The notes under the pieces are model-generated. The model worked only from the letters and a program-made list of their open reading frames with translations, was not told where the DNA came from and searched no databases. A stretch of DNA of 64,000 nt from CAVVDY01 sp963819645 (GTDB taxonomy: Bacteria > Acidobacteriota > Terriglobia > Terriglobales > Acidobacteriaceae): the NCBI GenBank assembly GCA_963819645.1, contig CAWFWZ010000003.1, forward strand, positions 1 to 64,000, given 5' to 3'. This document shows positions 46,857 to 57,242 of the stretch, piece after piece. A program made the translations under genes and the position numbers. Position 1 is the first letter of the stretch. Each line of letters opens with the position of its first letter.

Positions 46857-47966
46857 TCACTCGTACGCCAGCGCGTCGATCGGGTCTTTTTGCGCGGCCT
46901 TCAGCGCGGGATAGAGCGCTCCGAGCATCGAACCGATGATCGCAATGATGGTCGCGCGCAGCAGCCACGCGCTGGTAATCAGTTAGCGGCAGCGTCTGGA
47001 AGTGCGCCTTTAATCCGCTCCTTGCGGCGTAGCTGATGGCGATGCCCAGTATCACTCCGCCGATGGCGATCAGCAGAGTCTCCCGCAGAATGGCGCTCAC
47101 GATGTAGAGCTTGCCCGCGCCGAGCGATTTCAAGTATGCCGATTTCGCGCGTCCGCTCCATCACCGCGGCGTACATCGCCTGGAAGATGACGATGAAGCC
47201 GATGATCATCGCGATCCCGATCACCACACGGATTACCGTCGTGAGCCCGGGAACGCTGCTGGAAGTCATCAGGCTGAGATATTCCTTCAGCGAGTGCACA
47301 CCATACTGCTGCCATGCCGGGAATGTTCTTGATTTCCTTCACCACCTCGTCGGCGTTGTTGGGATTGTCGAGCTTGACGTAGAAGATCGAGGCCTTACCC
47401 TGTGGCTCCGATGATGTCCTGCAACGTCTGGAGGGGCACAAATTGTCGCGCACCACGGCCGTGCTCCACGATGCCGGTAGACGGTGAACTCGTGATTCAA
47501 TACGTCGACCGTGTCGCCGACCTTGCGGTGCTTCGACCCGGCTTCGAGATCGTCGATGATCATCGCGTACGGCCCTTGGAACGGACCGCCGGCGAGGTAT
47601 GGAAGCGGACCACCCACGGCCTCAAACGATTGCAGGTCGATTCCGTCAATAACCTGAACGTTGCCGGCCGTCGAAAGCTGCGCTACCACCGGCGCAACCG
47701 CGATCACGTGCGGAAGCTGGCGAATTTTGTCCGCCACCTTTTGCGAGACGGGAGCGCCACTGATACCCATAAACAGCGAGGCTCCCGGTGGCTGCACCAG
47801 GATGTCGGCACCTACGCCCGCCTGGCGGCTGCTGCTGTCGTTGAGCATGCCCAGCATGATGCCGACAATCAGCAGAATCAGCGTGACTTCGACCGCAACC
47901 GCGAAGATGCTGATGATGGCGCGAATCGGCCGATGCACCAGGTTGGCTAAGAATCATTTTGTTCAT
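46857..47966 (-). CDS. FtsX/MacB-type ABC transporter permease (frameshifted)
   Basis: ATG 47966 starts MNKMIL; a one-base break soon after gives ANLVHRPIRAIISIFAVAV and the first membrane span. The extracytoplasmic MacB-like domain follows (ADILVQPPGASLFMGISGAP, VSQKVADKIRQLPHV, GKASIFYVKLDNPNNADEVV). The FtsX block holds VIRVVIGIAMIIGFIVIFQAMY, ERTREIGILKSLGAGKLYIV and the last two spans, ending DPIDALAYE at TGA 46857. At least five single-base breaks are present. No ATPase gene is adjacent. Confidence 0.78.
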
Positions 47967-47990
47967 AAGCGCAATCTTCGATTCTATAGG

Positions 47991-48653
47991 ATGGTCAATC
48001 TGCCCCAGGAGTTACGCCTGCAATTACGAAGCGCTACGGTTCTTCCGCGCGAGTTCTACAATCGCGATCCCGTGGTGGTCGCTCGCGAGCTGCTAGGCAA
48101 GCTGCTGATTCGTCGCGAGGGCCGCAAGCTGCTAGCAGGACGCATCGTCGAAGACGAGGCATACCTCGGAGCCAACGATCCTGCCGCGCACGCGTTCTCG
48201 GGACGCACGCCGCGCAACGCCGTGCTCTTCGGTCCGCCGGGCCACGCCTACGTCTATTTCATCTACGGCAATCACTACTGCCTGAATGTCTCCTGCATGC
48301 CGGAAGGCGATGGTGAGGGCGTGCTGTTCCGGGCGATGGAGCCGGTCTCCGGGAATTGAAGCGATGGCGGCCGCGCGCGGGACTGGAACTTCCGCTGTCG
48401 CGCCGCGGCCTCCAGTTGCGCCTGATCTCCAGCGGCCCGGGCCGAATGGCGGAAGCGCTGGACATCACGCGAGAGCGCGACAATGGGAAGGACCTCACGT
48501 CACGCCGCTCGGATTTGTGGTTTGCCGATGATGGCTACCGGCCGGAGCAAGATTGTGGCCACTCCGCGCATCGGCATCAAGAAAGCCGTGGATGAGCCGC
48601 TGCGGTTCGTCGTAGCGGGAAATTTGTACGTCTCGGGTAAGCGACTTCTGTGA
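47991..48653 (+). CDS. mpg: 3-methyladenine DNA glycosylase, AAG/Mpg type (frameshifted)
   Basis: It excises alkylated purines in base-excision repair. The start is ATG 47991. ATVLPREFYNRDPVVVAREL, GRIVEDEAYLGANDPAAHAF (catalytic Glu), RNAVLFGPPGHAYVYFIYG and NHYCLNVSC are Mpg motifs. Breaks near 48345 and 48400 shift to GIEAMAAARG, LISSGPGRMAEALDITRERD and a C-terminus TPRIGIKKAVDEPLRFVVAG, ending at 48653. Two bases separate its stop from that of zwf. Confidence 0.82.
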
Positions 48654-48654
48654 T

Positions 48655-50022
48655 CTACTCCGGATCGTGCCAGCCGCCGATGTCGGCTGCCAGCTCGCGC
48701 GAGTCGGCTGGACCCCACGTTCCCGGCTCGTACATCTCCGTCGGGCAGCAATCGCCCAGGATGGGATCGACGATGGCCCATGCTGCTTCCACCGCATCCT
48801 GCCGCACGAACAGCAGCGGATCACCCTTCATCGCGTCGGTCAGCAGGCGCTCGTAGGCGTCCATCTCGTCGGTGGAGGTGTACTTCACCGCCGAGAGCTC
48901 AACCGGCATCGGCACCATGAGCGGGCCGGGGCGCTTCACGCGGCCACCGAGGTTGAGTTCGATGTCCGGCCCCAGACGGAAGCGGAAGTAGTTGCGCCCT
49001 TCGGGCCGCCCTTCGCCAGCGGAGGCTTGCGCAGCTTGACGTAGACCTCGGTCGCCGTGATCGGCAGACGCTTGCCGGCGCGGATTAGGAACGGCACGCC
49101 CGCCCAGCGCCAGGAATCGATCTCCAGCCGCAGCGCGGCAAAGGTTTCAACGTCGGAATGCGGACGCGACGCCGGGCTCGTCGCGATAGCCGCGAAACTG
49201 TCCGCGAACGATGTTCGCCGGACTGAGCGGCGGAATGGTGCGGAAGATCTTCACCTGCTCGTCGCGCACCGAGTCGACGTACATGCTGGTGGGCGGCTCC
49301 ATGGCCAGGAAGGCCACCACCTGCAGCATGTGGTTCTGCACCACGTCGCGGATGGCGCCGGCCTCTTCGTAGAACTTGCCGCGGCCTTCGACGCCGAACG
49401 ACTCGGCCATCGTGATCTGCACGCTGTGTACGTAGTTGCGGTTCCAGATGGGCTCGAGGAAGCTGTTGGCGAAGCGGAAGATCAGCAGGTTCTCGACCGC
49501 TTCTTTGCCCAGGTAGTGATCGATGCGAAAGATGTTCTCTTCGGGAAAGACCTGGTGCAGCGTGTCGTTCAGCTTGCGCGCGGTTACCAGGTCGCGGCCG
49601 AAAGGCTTTTCCAGAATGACGCGCGCATTCTTGGCGCGCCGGATTTCCCCAGACCCTGCACCACCACCGAAAACATGCTGGGCGGAATCGCCAGGTAATG
49701 CGTCGGAAGCTGCGCGTCGCCCAGCTTGCGTGCGAATCTGCTCGTAAGTCTTATCGTCCTTGTAGTCGCCGTCAATGTACTGCAGCAGCTCGCAGAGCCT
49801 CTGGAAGGCCTCGTCGTCGACTCCGCCGCCGTGCTTGGCGATGCTGTCGCGGGCGCGCTCGCGCAGCTGCTCCAGCGTCCAGCCGGACTTGGCCACGCCG
49901 ATGACCGGCACGTCGAGCGTGCCGTGCTTCACCATGTTCTGCAGCGAAGGAAAGATCTTCTTGTAGGCCAGGTCGCCGGTGGCGCCGAAGAAAACGAATG
50001 CGTCGGATGCTTGATGCGGCAT
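48655..50022 (-). CDS. zwf: glucose-6-phosphate 1-dehydrogenase (frameshifted)
   Basis: This is the first enzyme of the oxidative pentose phosphate pathway. ATG 50022 starts before the NADP-binding loop FVFFGATGDLAYKKIFPSL. VILEKPFGRDL, and RIDHYLGKEAVENLLIFRFA with the catalytic His-Asp-His area, are clear. GAIRDVVQNHMLQVVAFLAM and the C-terminal pieces SWRWAGVPFLIRAGKRLP, FRFRLGPDIELNLGG and DAMKGDPLLFVRQDAVEAAW lie in three frames. Breaks are near 49700, 49150 and 49000. The enzyme is essential to the pathway and well conserved between breaks, so error is likely. Confidence 0.88.
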
Positions 50023-50311
50023 TCAATCCCCTTTACGGCGTCGCAGTGCAGTGTTAGCTCGGGGAACAGTGTATCTGTAGGGCAGGGTCTGTGGGTAGTG
50101 GAGGAGGACTGTCGTGACAGCCGGGTTACAAAGACGCAGTCAGCTCTCAGCCTTCAGCTGTCAGCTCAGAACGAGAACCGCCCTGAACTCTATGGTGATG
50201 TTCTGTCGATCTTCTCCAGCTTAATCAGCCAACCAGCGGCATTCCTGGCTTGAGAACTGATGGCTGATGGCTGACGGCTGATACCTCTCTTCGTTTACGA
50301 TAACCCTGACC
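50023..50311. repeat. zwf-mutS2 spacer with two AGCTGA-type arrays
   Basis: The spacer between divergent zwf and mutS2 carries CAGCTCTCAGCCTTCAGCTG at about 50143-50172 and CTGATGGCTGATGGCTGACG at about 50253-50281. No gene is seen. Confidence 0.5.
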
Positions 50312-52795
50312 ATGTCTTCTCCCTCGCCCCTGCCAGCACACCAGCGAGCGCGTGCTGGAATTCGATCAGCTTCGCCAGCTGCTGGCGGCGATACACGTCT
50401 TCGCCGCTGGGACGCGAGCGCGTGTATGCAACTCGACGCCCTCGCAGGACCGAGCCTGGATCGAGCGGCAGCAGCAGCTCACGGAAGAGCTGCGCGGATA
50501 CCTGCGCACCGGCGGCAGCTTTGATTTTCACGGCCTGCTCGATCCCACTCTGCTGATCGACAAGTCGCGCATTCGCGGCGCGGCGCTGGAGCTCAGCGAG
50601 ATTCGCGACATGCTGCTGCTGGCCGACCGCGCCGCCGAGTGGCGCGAGATCGCTCTGCATCCCACCGTGCAGGTGCAGGAGAACTGGCAGGAAGTCACGG
50701 CACTCTCGCAGGAACTGGCCGACTTCACTCCCCTGCTGCGCTACTTCGGCAACAAGATTCTGCCCGACGGCACGCTCGACGACCGCGCTTCGCCGGAGCT
50801 GGCGCGCATTCGCCGCGACATCGAAAAGCAGAAGCGCACCATCCAGGAATCGCTGCGCTCGTATCTGCGGCGACTTGTCCGAAGGCGGCGCGGTGCAGGA
50901 AGAGCTGGTCACCATTCGCGGCGACCGCTTCGTCATCCCGGTGAAGATGGAGCAGCGCCGGCGCGTGCAGGGTGTGGCGCACGGAGCATCGTCCAGCGGC
51001 CAAACCGTTTTCATCGAGCCGCTGGAGACCATCGAGCAGAACAACGATCTGGTGCGGCTGCTGGAAGACGAGCAGGCGGAGATTCATCGCATCCTGCTGG
51101 AGATGACCGGCCGCGTGGGCGAGTATGCCGACTCGCTGGCGGATGCGGTCGACATGCTAGCCGAGCTGGAGCTGCAGTTCGCCAAGGCGCGCTTCGCCGA
51201 GGAGTACGACTGCGTCGCGGTGAGCTTCCTTGCTGGCGACGAACAGAGCCAAACTCAAGCGCCCGAAGAGGCACAGGACTCACTGGTGCTGCGCAATGCG
51301 CGCCATCCGCTGCTGGAGCGGACCCTGAAGCCGAAAGGACGGCGCTGTCGTGCCGGTCACCGTTGAGCTCGACCGCCAGCATCGGCAGGTCATCATCAGC
51401 GGGCCGAACACCGGCGGCAAGACGGTTGCGCTTGAAGACCATTGGCCTGCTGGCGCTGATGGCGCAGTCGGGCGTGCCGGTTCCGGCGGAGCGCGCCGAG
51501 CTGCCGATCTTCGACGGTGTCTTCGCCGATATCGGCGACTACCAGTCGATCGAGCAGAACCTGTCGACGTTTTCGGCGCACGTCACCAACATCGATCTTC
51601 ATTTCGCAGGAAGCGACCGCGCATTCGCTGGTGCTGCTCGATGAGCTGGGCTCGGCTACCGATCCGGAAGAGGGCGCGGCGCTGGCGGTCGCCATCGCCG
51701 ATTACTTCCGCCGCCGCGGCTGCCTGAGCATCATCTCCACGCACCACACCGCGCTGAAGGTCTACGCGGCCAATACCGCAGGGCGTGCTGAATGCCGCAG
51801 TCGGCTTCGACGAGCAGACCCTGGCTCCTACCTACGAGCTGCGCATCGGCGTGCCCGGCGCTTCGGCGGGCATCAATATCGCGCAAAGAATCGGGCTGAA
51901 TCCGGAGATCGTGGCCGCAGGCGCGAGCGAACTGACCTCGCAGGCGCAGGATGTGGGGCACTTCCTCGACCGGCTGCATTCCGATCTGCGCCAGATCGAC
52001 AACGAGCGCGTGCAGCTACGGCGTCGGGAGCAGGAGCTGGCAGGCGAGCGCAATCATCTTGCGACCGAAGGCAAGAAAGAGCAGCGCGAAAAAGTCCGCG
52101 AGCTGGAGAAGAAGCTGGAAAGCGTGCTGCGCGATTTTGAATATCGCGCTCGCGAGACCGTCAATGCCGTGCAGGACCGCGCGCAGGCACTGAAGCTGTC
52201 GAAGGATGCCGAGCGCCGTATCGCCAAGATGCGCCGCGAATTCCGCGAGCAGTTCGATTCGACCGTCGTCGCGCACAGCACCGGCGCCGACGCTGGCGAT
52301 CGCCACGCAGCTCCGCATGTCGTGCAGCAAGTTTCGGTGGGCGACATGGTCCGCTTAAAGTCGCTGGGCCGGGATGGCAAGGTGTTGCGCCACTTCGATG
52401 ACGACTCCTTCGAGGTGGCCGTCGGTCCGATGAAGATGAAGGTCGCGCGCGACGATATTGCCGACGTGGTAATGCGGGCAGGCGGCGATCCGGTGTCAGC
52501 AGCGCGATCCCGCGGCATCAACGTGTCACTGGCTCGCGAGGACGACAGCGTGCCGACCGAGATCAACGTCATCGGACAGAACGTGGACGACGCAACCCGC
52601 GCGGTGGAGAAGTTCGTTGATCGCGCCTTCCTGGCCGGAGCTATTCGCTTGCGCGTGGTGCACGGCAGCGGCATGGGAATCCTGCGCAAAGCGCTGCGGC
52701 AGTTCTTGCAGAGCCATCCGCACGTGGCCACCGTCAGCGAGCCTCCGCAGAACGAGGGCGGCGCCGGGGCGACGGTGGTGGAGTTGCGGAGCTGA
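50312..52795 (+). CDS. mutS2: MutS2 family ATPase/endonuclease with C-terminal Smr domain (frameshifted)
   Basis: MutS2 acts on branched DNA or on stalled collided ribosomes. ATG 50312 leads after one break to SERVLEFDQLRQLLAA. The N-terminal helical core (LTEELRGYLRTGGSFDFHGL, ELVTIRGDRFVIPVKMEQ, RVQGVAHGASSSGQTVFIEP) precedes the ATPase: Walker A SGPNTGGKTVALK, then FADIGDYQSIEQNLSTFSAH, Walker B LVLLDELGSATDPEEG and ISTHHTALK. A coiled coil and KOW-like segment follow, then the Smr nuclease domain (EINVIGQNVDDATRAVEKFV, LRVVHGSGMGILRKALRQFL). Seven or so single-base breaks lie before 51790. Confidence 0.88.
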
Positions 52796-52800
52796 TGCTG

Positions 52801-52840
52801 GCTCTTAGCTCTTGGCTTTTAGCTTTTGGCCAGAAGAGCA
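52801..52840. repeat. TTAGCTCTTGGCTTTTAGCT-type degenerate repeat
   Basis: TTAGCTCTTGGC and TTTTAGCTTTTGGCC repeat just after mutS2. It is a diverged member of the AGCTGA-array class. Confidence 0.35.
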
Positions 52841-52960
52841 CAAGCTTCGTGCTGCTCGGAGTCAGCCGACAATTCAGCCACGCGCTTTCAGGGCAAGAGC
52901 CAAAGGGCAATAGCGGGTTCATTGCCTCCTTCCCGCCACTTCTCTACACTACCCACAGCG

Positions 52961-53330
52961 ATGAACAAGCTTCGCCAAACCTTGGGCGGCTATTTTTGGT
53001 GGACCTATCCGCGCGGCAGCGTGCCCTACGACATCATGGTCACGCTGATTCTGGCTTTCATCTTCCTCGCGCCGACTGGCCATCAATTTCGGTGACAAAC
53101 CGACGGTCCGCGCGCCGCATCAAACTGAAACCGTTGTTCGGCCCGACGGAAATGGCTTTCTCTACAAGGTCGACGCGGCCGCCGTAAACGAAGGCAGCGA
53201 CAGCGAGATTCGCGAGTCGCTGCTACGAGTGCTGGAACCGATTTCCGGCGAGATCACCATCGACCGTTACCAGGCGGTGCGCGATAGCAAGCACAAAGTC
53301 ATCGCTTACCAGGTGTGGGCGCATCGCTGA
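52961..53330 (+). CDS. small single-span membrane protein, unknown function (frameshifted)
   Basis: ATG 52961 gives MNKLRQTLGGYFWWTYPRG and a membrane helix (DIMVTLILAFIFLAP). After a break near 53085 the second frame continues INFGDKPTV, ETVVRPDGNGFLYKVDAAAV, LLRVLEPISGEITIDRYQAV and ends HKVIAYQVWAHR at TGA 53330. I recognise no domain. It is followed 63 bases later by the LolA-like gene and may share its transcript. Confidence 0.65.
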
Positions 53331-53393
53331 GGCGCAGCGCTCGACTCGCAGCAACCTCGACTCCGCGGCAGTGTTCACTACGAAAGCTACCCT

Positions 53394-54072
53394 ATGAAAA
53401 CCAGGCTCTTCCTCGTCATTTCCGTTCTTCTACTGGCAGCGGCCGCGCAGGCGCAAAATCTTGAAGCCATCCTGAACTCCATGGATCGGGCAGCCGCCAA
53501 CTTCCGCACGGCGCAGACCGATTTCGTGTGGGACCAGTATCAGAAAGTCGTCGACGAGCATGACACTCAGAAGGGCACCATGTACTTCCGCCGCCAGGGT
53601 GGCGAGGTGCAGATGGCTGCCGACATCACCGCCCCCGACAAGAAATACGTTCTGTTCAGCGGCGGCATGTTGAGCGTCTATGTTCCCAGTGCCGAGCAGG
53701 TCACCGAGTACAATGCCGGCAAGAACAAGGCGGATTTCGAAACCTTCCTGGTGCTCGGCTTTGGTGGCGCCGGACGCGACCTGCAAAAGCAGTTCGACGT
53801 GAAGTACGCCGGCATGGAGCAGGTACAGGGCGTGAACGCGGGCAAGCTGGAGTTGACACCCAAGTCGGAGAAGGTCCACAACATGTTCTCGCTGATCACG
53901 CTGTGGATTGATCCGGCACGAGGCGTCAGCGTGCAGCAGAGATTTCAGGAGCCTTCGGGCGACTACCGCCTGGCGCACCTACAGCAACATCCAGCTCAAC
54001 AAGAAGATCAACGGCGACGTCTTCAAGCTGAAGACCACCAGCAAGACGAAGTTCGTGCGGCCAAACGGGTAG
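53394..54072 (+). CDS. LolA-like outer-membrane lipoprotein carrier/sorting protein (frameshifted)
   Basis: A signal peptide (TRLFLVISVLLLAAAAQA) precedes a LolA-like half-barrel: NLEAILNSMDRAAANFRTAQ, GTMYFRRQGGEVQMAADI, KKYVLFSGGMLSVYVPSAEQ, KLELTPKSEKVHNMFSLITL and WIDPARGVSVQQRFQEPSGD. A break near 53975 then gives YSNIQLNKKINGDVFKLKTT and a natural stop at 54072. The uncorrected frame runs to 54302 through repeat DNA and is not protein-like there. Confidence 0.82.
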
Positions 54073-54123
54073 GGAGCCGTCAGCTATCGGCCGTCAGCTC
54101 TCAGCTAAGAACCAAGCAATCCG

Positions 54124-54242
54124 TTTGTCATCACGAGGCCGCTTCGGTCGAGGGATCTGTTTCCGGCGGCCGAGCCATGAAAAGCCGATTTGTGAACGTA
54201 CGAGAGAAGGAGCAGATCCCTCACTTCGCTCGTGATGACAAA
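54124..54242. repeat. R-family inverted-repeat element 2
   Basis: TTTGTCATCACGAG at 54124 and CTCGTGATGACAAA ending at 54242 are perfect inverted termini, with internal GGGATCTGTTTCC/GGAGCAGATCCC pairing. It shares the same ends and inner GAGGGATCTG block with the element at 43224. Confidence 0.65.
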
Positions 54243-54269
54243 GCTAAAAAAGACGGGATGACGAGACAG

Positions 54270-54296
54270 AAAAGCCGGACACAAATCCGGCTTTGT
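54270..54296. terminator. bidirectional terminator between lolA-like gene and dnaN
   Basis: GCCGGA and TCCGGC form a stem around CACAAA, flanked by AAAA on one side and TTTG on the other. On the minus strand the hairpin is followed by TTTTCTG, which fits the end of dnaN. Confidence 0.6.
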
Positions 54297-54337
54297 TCTT
54301 AGCTGAGAGCTGACGGCTGTAAGCTGACAACTGCTTT

Positions 54338-55456
54338 TCAAATCCTCATCGGCATCACGACGTAGCGGTACTTGAAACCGTCGTCGGCGCCGTCGTCGGG
54401 GCGCATCTGGCCGGCGGACTGGGCGTCCTTGAATTCCAGCCGTACCTCGCCAGCGCTTGAGGCCTTCAGGAAGTCGATCAGGTATTCGGAGTTGAAGCCG
54501 ATGGTCATGGGATCGGCGGTGTAGGCGATCTCGATCGAATCTTCCGACTCGCCGGAGTCGGTGGACGACGAGGAAATCTTGATCTCGTTTTTGTCGAGCT
54601 TCATTCGAATTGCCCGCGAGCGCTCGTCGGCAAACTGCGCCACGCGCTGCAGCGCCGTGCTCAGGTCAGCCCCGTGCACCACGATAGATTTGGTGTTCTC
54701 CTTCGGCAGCACGGCTTCGTAGTTGGGGAACTGCCCGGTCAACTGGCGTGAGGTCAGCAGCCGCTCTCCGATGCGGAAGAACAGCGTCGACTCGTCTTTG
54801 GCGAAGTCGATGAAATCCACTTCGCTGTTCTGCAGCAGCGAATACAGCTCGCTCATGGCCTTCTTGGGAATCAGCGTCTTGTTCTCGCCAGTAACGTCGA
54901 ACTGCTCGCCCGTCTTTTCGATGTGTGCCAGGCGGTGGCCGTCCGTCGCCACCACGGTGATCGACTCCGGCTTTAGCACCATCAGGCCGCCATTCAGGGT
55001 GTAGCGCGATTCCTCGTTCGATATGGCGAAGATGGTCCGTCCGATCATGCTGCGCAAGGTCTGCGCCGGGACCTTCACCACGCCGGACGAAGGAAACGTC
55101 GGCAACCCGGGGAAATTGGCGCGCGCCATGCCGACCATCTTGGTGTTCGAGCGGCCAGAGCGAATGTTGACCCAGTGGTTCTCCAGCAGCTTGATCGAGA
55201 TGTCGCCATCGGGCAGCAGCTTGACGTAGTCGTAAAGCTTGCGCGCGGGGATGGTGCAAGCGCCTTCCTTCTTCACCTTGGCCGCACATGAGGTACGCAG
55301 GCTGAGGTCGAGGTCGGTGGCGGTGATGGTCAGCCGGTTGTCGGCCGCTTCGAACAAGAAGTTCGAAAGGATAGGGATCGTAGTCTTGCGCTCAACCACC
55401 CCTTGGGTGGCCGTCAGTTCTTTCAGCAATTCAAACTTGCTTACGCTGATCTCCAT
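54338..55456 (-). CDS. dnaN: DNA polymerase III sliding clamp (beta subunit)
   Basis: It forms the ring that tethers the replicase. I choose ATG 55456 (MEISVSKFELLKEL) because it matches the family start and has AGGGA upstream; in-frame ATGs at 55495-55504 add up to 16 residues. QGVVERKTTIPILSNFLFEA, SLRTSCAAKVKKEGACTIPA, VVATDGHRLAHIEK and SRQLTGQFPNYEAVLPKE are typical, and the C-terminus YRYVVMPMRI fits the protein-binding pocket side. It lies about 350 bases downstream of dnaA. Confidence 0.94.
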   Translation of the reverse strand: MEISVSKFELLKELTATQGVVERKTTIPILSNFLFEAADNRLTITATDLDLSLRTSCAAKVKKEGACTIPARKLYDYVKLLPDGDISIKLLENHWVNIRSGRSNTKMVGMARANFPGLPTFPSSGVVKVPAQTLRSMIGRTIFAISNEESRYTLNGGLMVLKPESITVVATDGHRLAHIEKTGEQFDVTGENKTLIPKKAMSELYSLLQNSEVDFIDFAKDESTLFFRIGERLLTSRQLTGQFPNYEAVLPKENTKSIVVHGADLSTALQRVAQFADERSRAIRMKLDKNEIKISSSSTDSGESEDSIEIAYTADPMTIGFNSEYLIDFLKASSAGEVRLEFKDAQSAGQMRPDDGADDGFKYRYVVMPMRI

Positions 55457-55853
55457 CGCCGTTCCCTGTATCGCTCCCGTAGCTTCGGCAGCCATCATTA
55501 TCACCCTTTGAAGTCGCGTTTTGTGAGCGGCTGATTGCGGCAGGTATTCCAGGCTTATCGAGCGGCGCTCAACTCTGCGACTACGACTTTCCTTATATCA
55601 AATAAGAATCTAATAAAACAGTAGTAACCGTAGGCACTCTGAAAAAGTGGAAAATGAAGGGAAAACCGCATGAATCAAGGGCCGTTGCCATGCCGCGCCA
55701 GCGAACAACAGGGGCGGGAAACCGGCTCCTTCTGTTGGGAACGGAGCCGCTCAGGAGATCCGGCTACGATGTTCAGCGCCATCCACAACTCGTCCACAGG
55801 GTCGCGCAAGGAAAACGTCGCCCTAAACTGAAAAACCGGGCCGAAGCCCGGTT
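55457..55853. other. dnaA-dnaN spacer, candidate oriC
   Basis: The spacer has an AT-rich stretch at about 55591-55630 and two degenerate DnaA boxes, CCATCCACA at 55779-55787 and TCGTCCACA at 55790-55798, each with two mismatches to TTATCCACA. The dnaA terminator is at its right end. It is one of two candidate intervals, the other being 57243-57871. Confidence 0.35.
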
Positions 55854-55854
55854 T
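55829..55854 (-). terminator. terminator of dnaA
   Basis: AACCGGGC and GCCCGGTT pair around a four-base loop and are followed on the minus strand by a T-run. It starts directly at the stop codon. Confidence 0.75.
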
Positions 55855-57242
55855 CATGCGCCCAAAGTATCCGTGAGTTTGTTCAACAGCCTGTTCAAAT
55901 CCTTGTCGGTCTTGCGGGCCTCGTCGATTTTGTCCACCGAGTGCAGCACCGTGGTGTGGTGTTTGCCGCCGAACTGACGTCCGATCTCCGGCAGCGAAGC
56001 ATCGGTCATGTGCTTGGCCAGGTACATGGCAATCTGGCGCGGATAGACGATGGCGCGCGAGTTGTTCTTGGCCTTGATCTCCGCCGGCCGCAGCCCGAAC
56101 TGCTCCGAGACAATCTTCTGAATGGAATCGATGGTGATCTTCTTGGCCTGCGAGTCAATGACGTTCTTGAGCACTTCCTGCGCCGTCTGCAGGTTCAACT
56201 CGCCACCGGTGAGTGAGAAATACGCAGTCAGCCGGATCAGCGCACCTTCGAGCTCGCGAACGTTGCTGCGGATGTTCGACGCGATGTAGAGCGCCACGTC
56301 GGTGGGAATATGGACCCGCTCCGACTCCGCCTTCTTCTGCAGGATCGCCACTTTGGTTTCCAGGTCGGGCGGCTGTATGTCGGCAATCAGTCCCCACTCG
56401 AAACGGCTGCGCAGGCGGTCTTCAATTTCGGCCAGCTCCTTAGGCGGCCGGTCGCTGGCGATGACGATCTGCTTCATGTTCTCGTGCAGAGCGTTGAAGG
56501 TGTGGAAAAACTCTTCCTGGGTGCGCTCTTTGTGAACCAGGAACTGGATGTCGTCAATGAGCAGGACGTCCATGGTGCGGTACTTCTCGCGGAAGCTGGT
56601 CATCCGGTTGTACCGCAGCGCGTTGATCATCTCATTGGTGAACTTCTCGCTGGATACGTAGCAGATGGACATGTCGGGATTGAGTTTCTTGACCTCGTGC
56701 CCGATCGCCTGCATCAGGTGGGTCTTGCCCATGCCGACGCCGCCGTACAGGAACAGCGGGTTATACGCTTTCGAAGGGCGTTCTGCGACGGCGCGCGAAG
56801 CCGCATGAGCAAACTGGTTTCCTGCGCCGATAACGAATCCGTCGAATGTATATTTGGGATTCAATTGTCCAGCTCCATCCCAATCGAAGCGCTGCTGCCG
56901 AACCACGCCTGGGGCCGGAGCCTCGGGTGCATCCTCATCGGCCACACCGTCGGTTCGCGTCTTCTGTTGCGCCGCGTTCTGCTTTTCCTGATCGGTAACG
57001 AACTCAACGTCCTGGTATTCAAGTCCCAGATCGTCGATCGCTTCACTGATAAGGTCTCCCCACTTCTCGCCGATGTGGCAGAAATCGGGGTTGGGCACGC
57101 GGACGAACAAAGTGGGACCCTGCGAGTGACTGAAGCGAGTGGGCTTGAGCCAGGTTTCGTAGGAGCTGCGGTTTACTTTCTTTTCCAGTGCGTCAAGGAC
57201 ACGCACCCACGGATTGGGGATCAAAGTTCCAATAGAAGCCAT
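55854..57242 (-). CDS. dnaA: chromosomal replication initiator DnaA
   Basis: ATG 57242 begins MASIGTLIPNPWVRVLDALE, the family N-terminus; the open frame to 57485 is not DnaA-like. Domain I ends near KKVNRSSYETWLKP. Domain II is short. The AAA+ domain has YTFDGFVIGAGNQFAHAA, Walker A YGGVGMGKTHLMQAIG and Walker B LLIDDIQFL, with RSRFEWGLIADIQPPD as the sensor/arginine-finger region. Domain IV binds DnaA boxes through MTDASLPEIGRQFGGKHHTT. 462 residues. Confidence 0.95.
   Translation of the reverse strand: MASIGTLIPNPWVRVLDALEKKVNRSSYETWLKPTRFSHSQGPTLFVRVPNPDFCHIGEKWGDLISEAIDDLGLEYQDVEFVTDQEKQNAAQQKTRTDGVADEDAPEAPAPGVVRQQRFDWDGAGQLNPKYTFDGFVIGAGNQFAHAASRAVAERPSKAYNPLFLYGGVGMGKTHLMQAIGHEVKKLNPDMSICYVSSEKFTNEMINALRYNRMTSFREKYRTMDVLLIDDIQFLVHKERTQEEFFHTFNALHENMKQIVIASDRPPKELAEIEDRLRSRFEWGLIADIQPPDLETKVAILQKKAESERVHIPTDVALYIASNIRSNVRELEGALIRLTAYFSLTGGELNLQTAQEVLKNVIDSQAKKITIDSIQKIVSEQFGLRPAEIKAKNNSRAIVYPRQIAMYLAKHMTDASLPEIGRQFGGKHHTTVLHSVDKIDEARKTDKDLNRLLNKLTDTLGA

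Larger units (their letters stand above)
54091..54316. repeat. 22-bp inverted repeats flanking an R-family element
   Basis: A perfect 22-base inverted repeat lies at 54091-54112 and 54295-54316 (first bases CCGTCAGCTCTCAG). It encloses the R-family element at 54124-54242 and a terminator. It also belongs to the AGCTGA-array class, so the arrays can occur in opposite orientations. Confidence 0.5.

Noticed and set aside
53973..54302. C-terminal extension of the LolA-like protein
   Set aside because: It exists only in the uncorrected frame and runs through repeat DNA; the shifted frame gives a family-like end at 54072.
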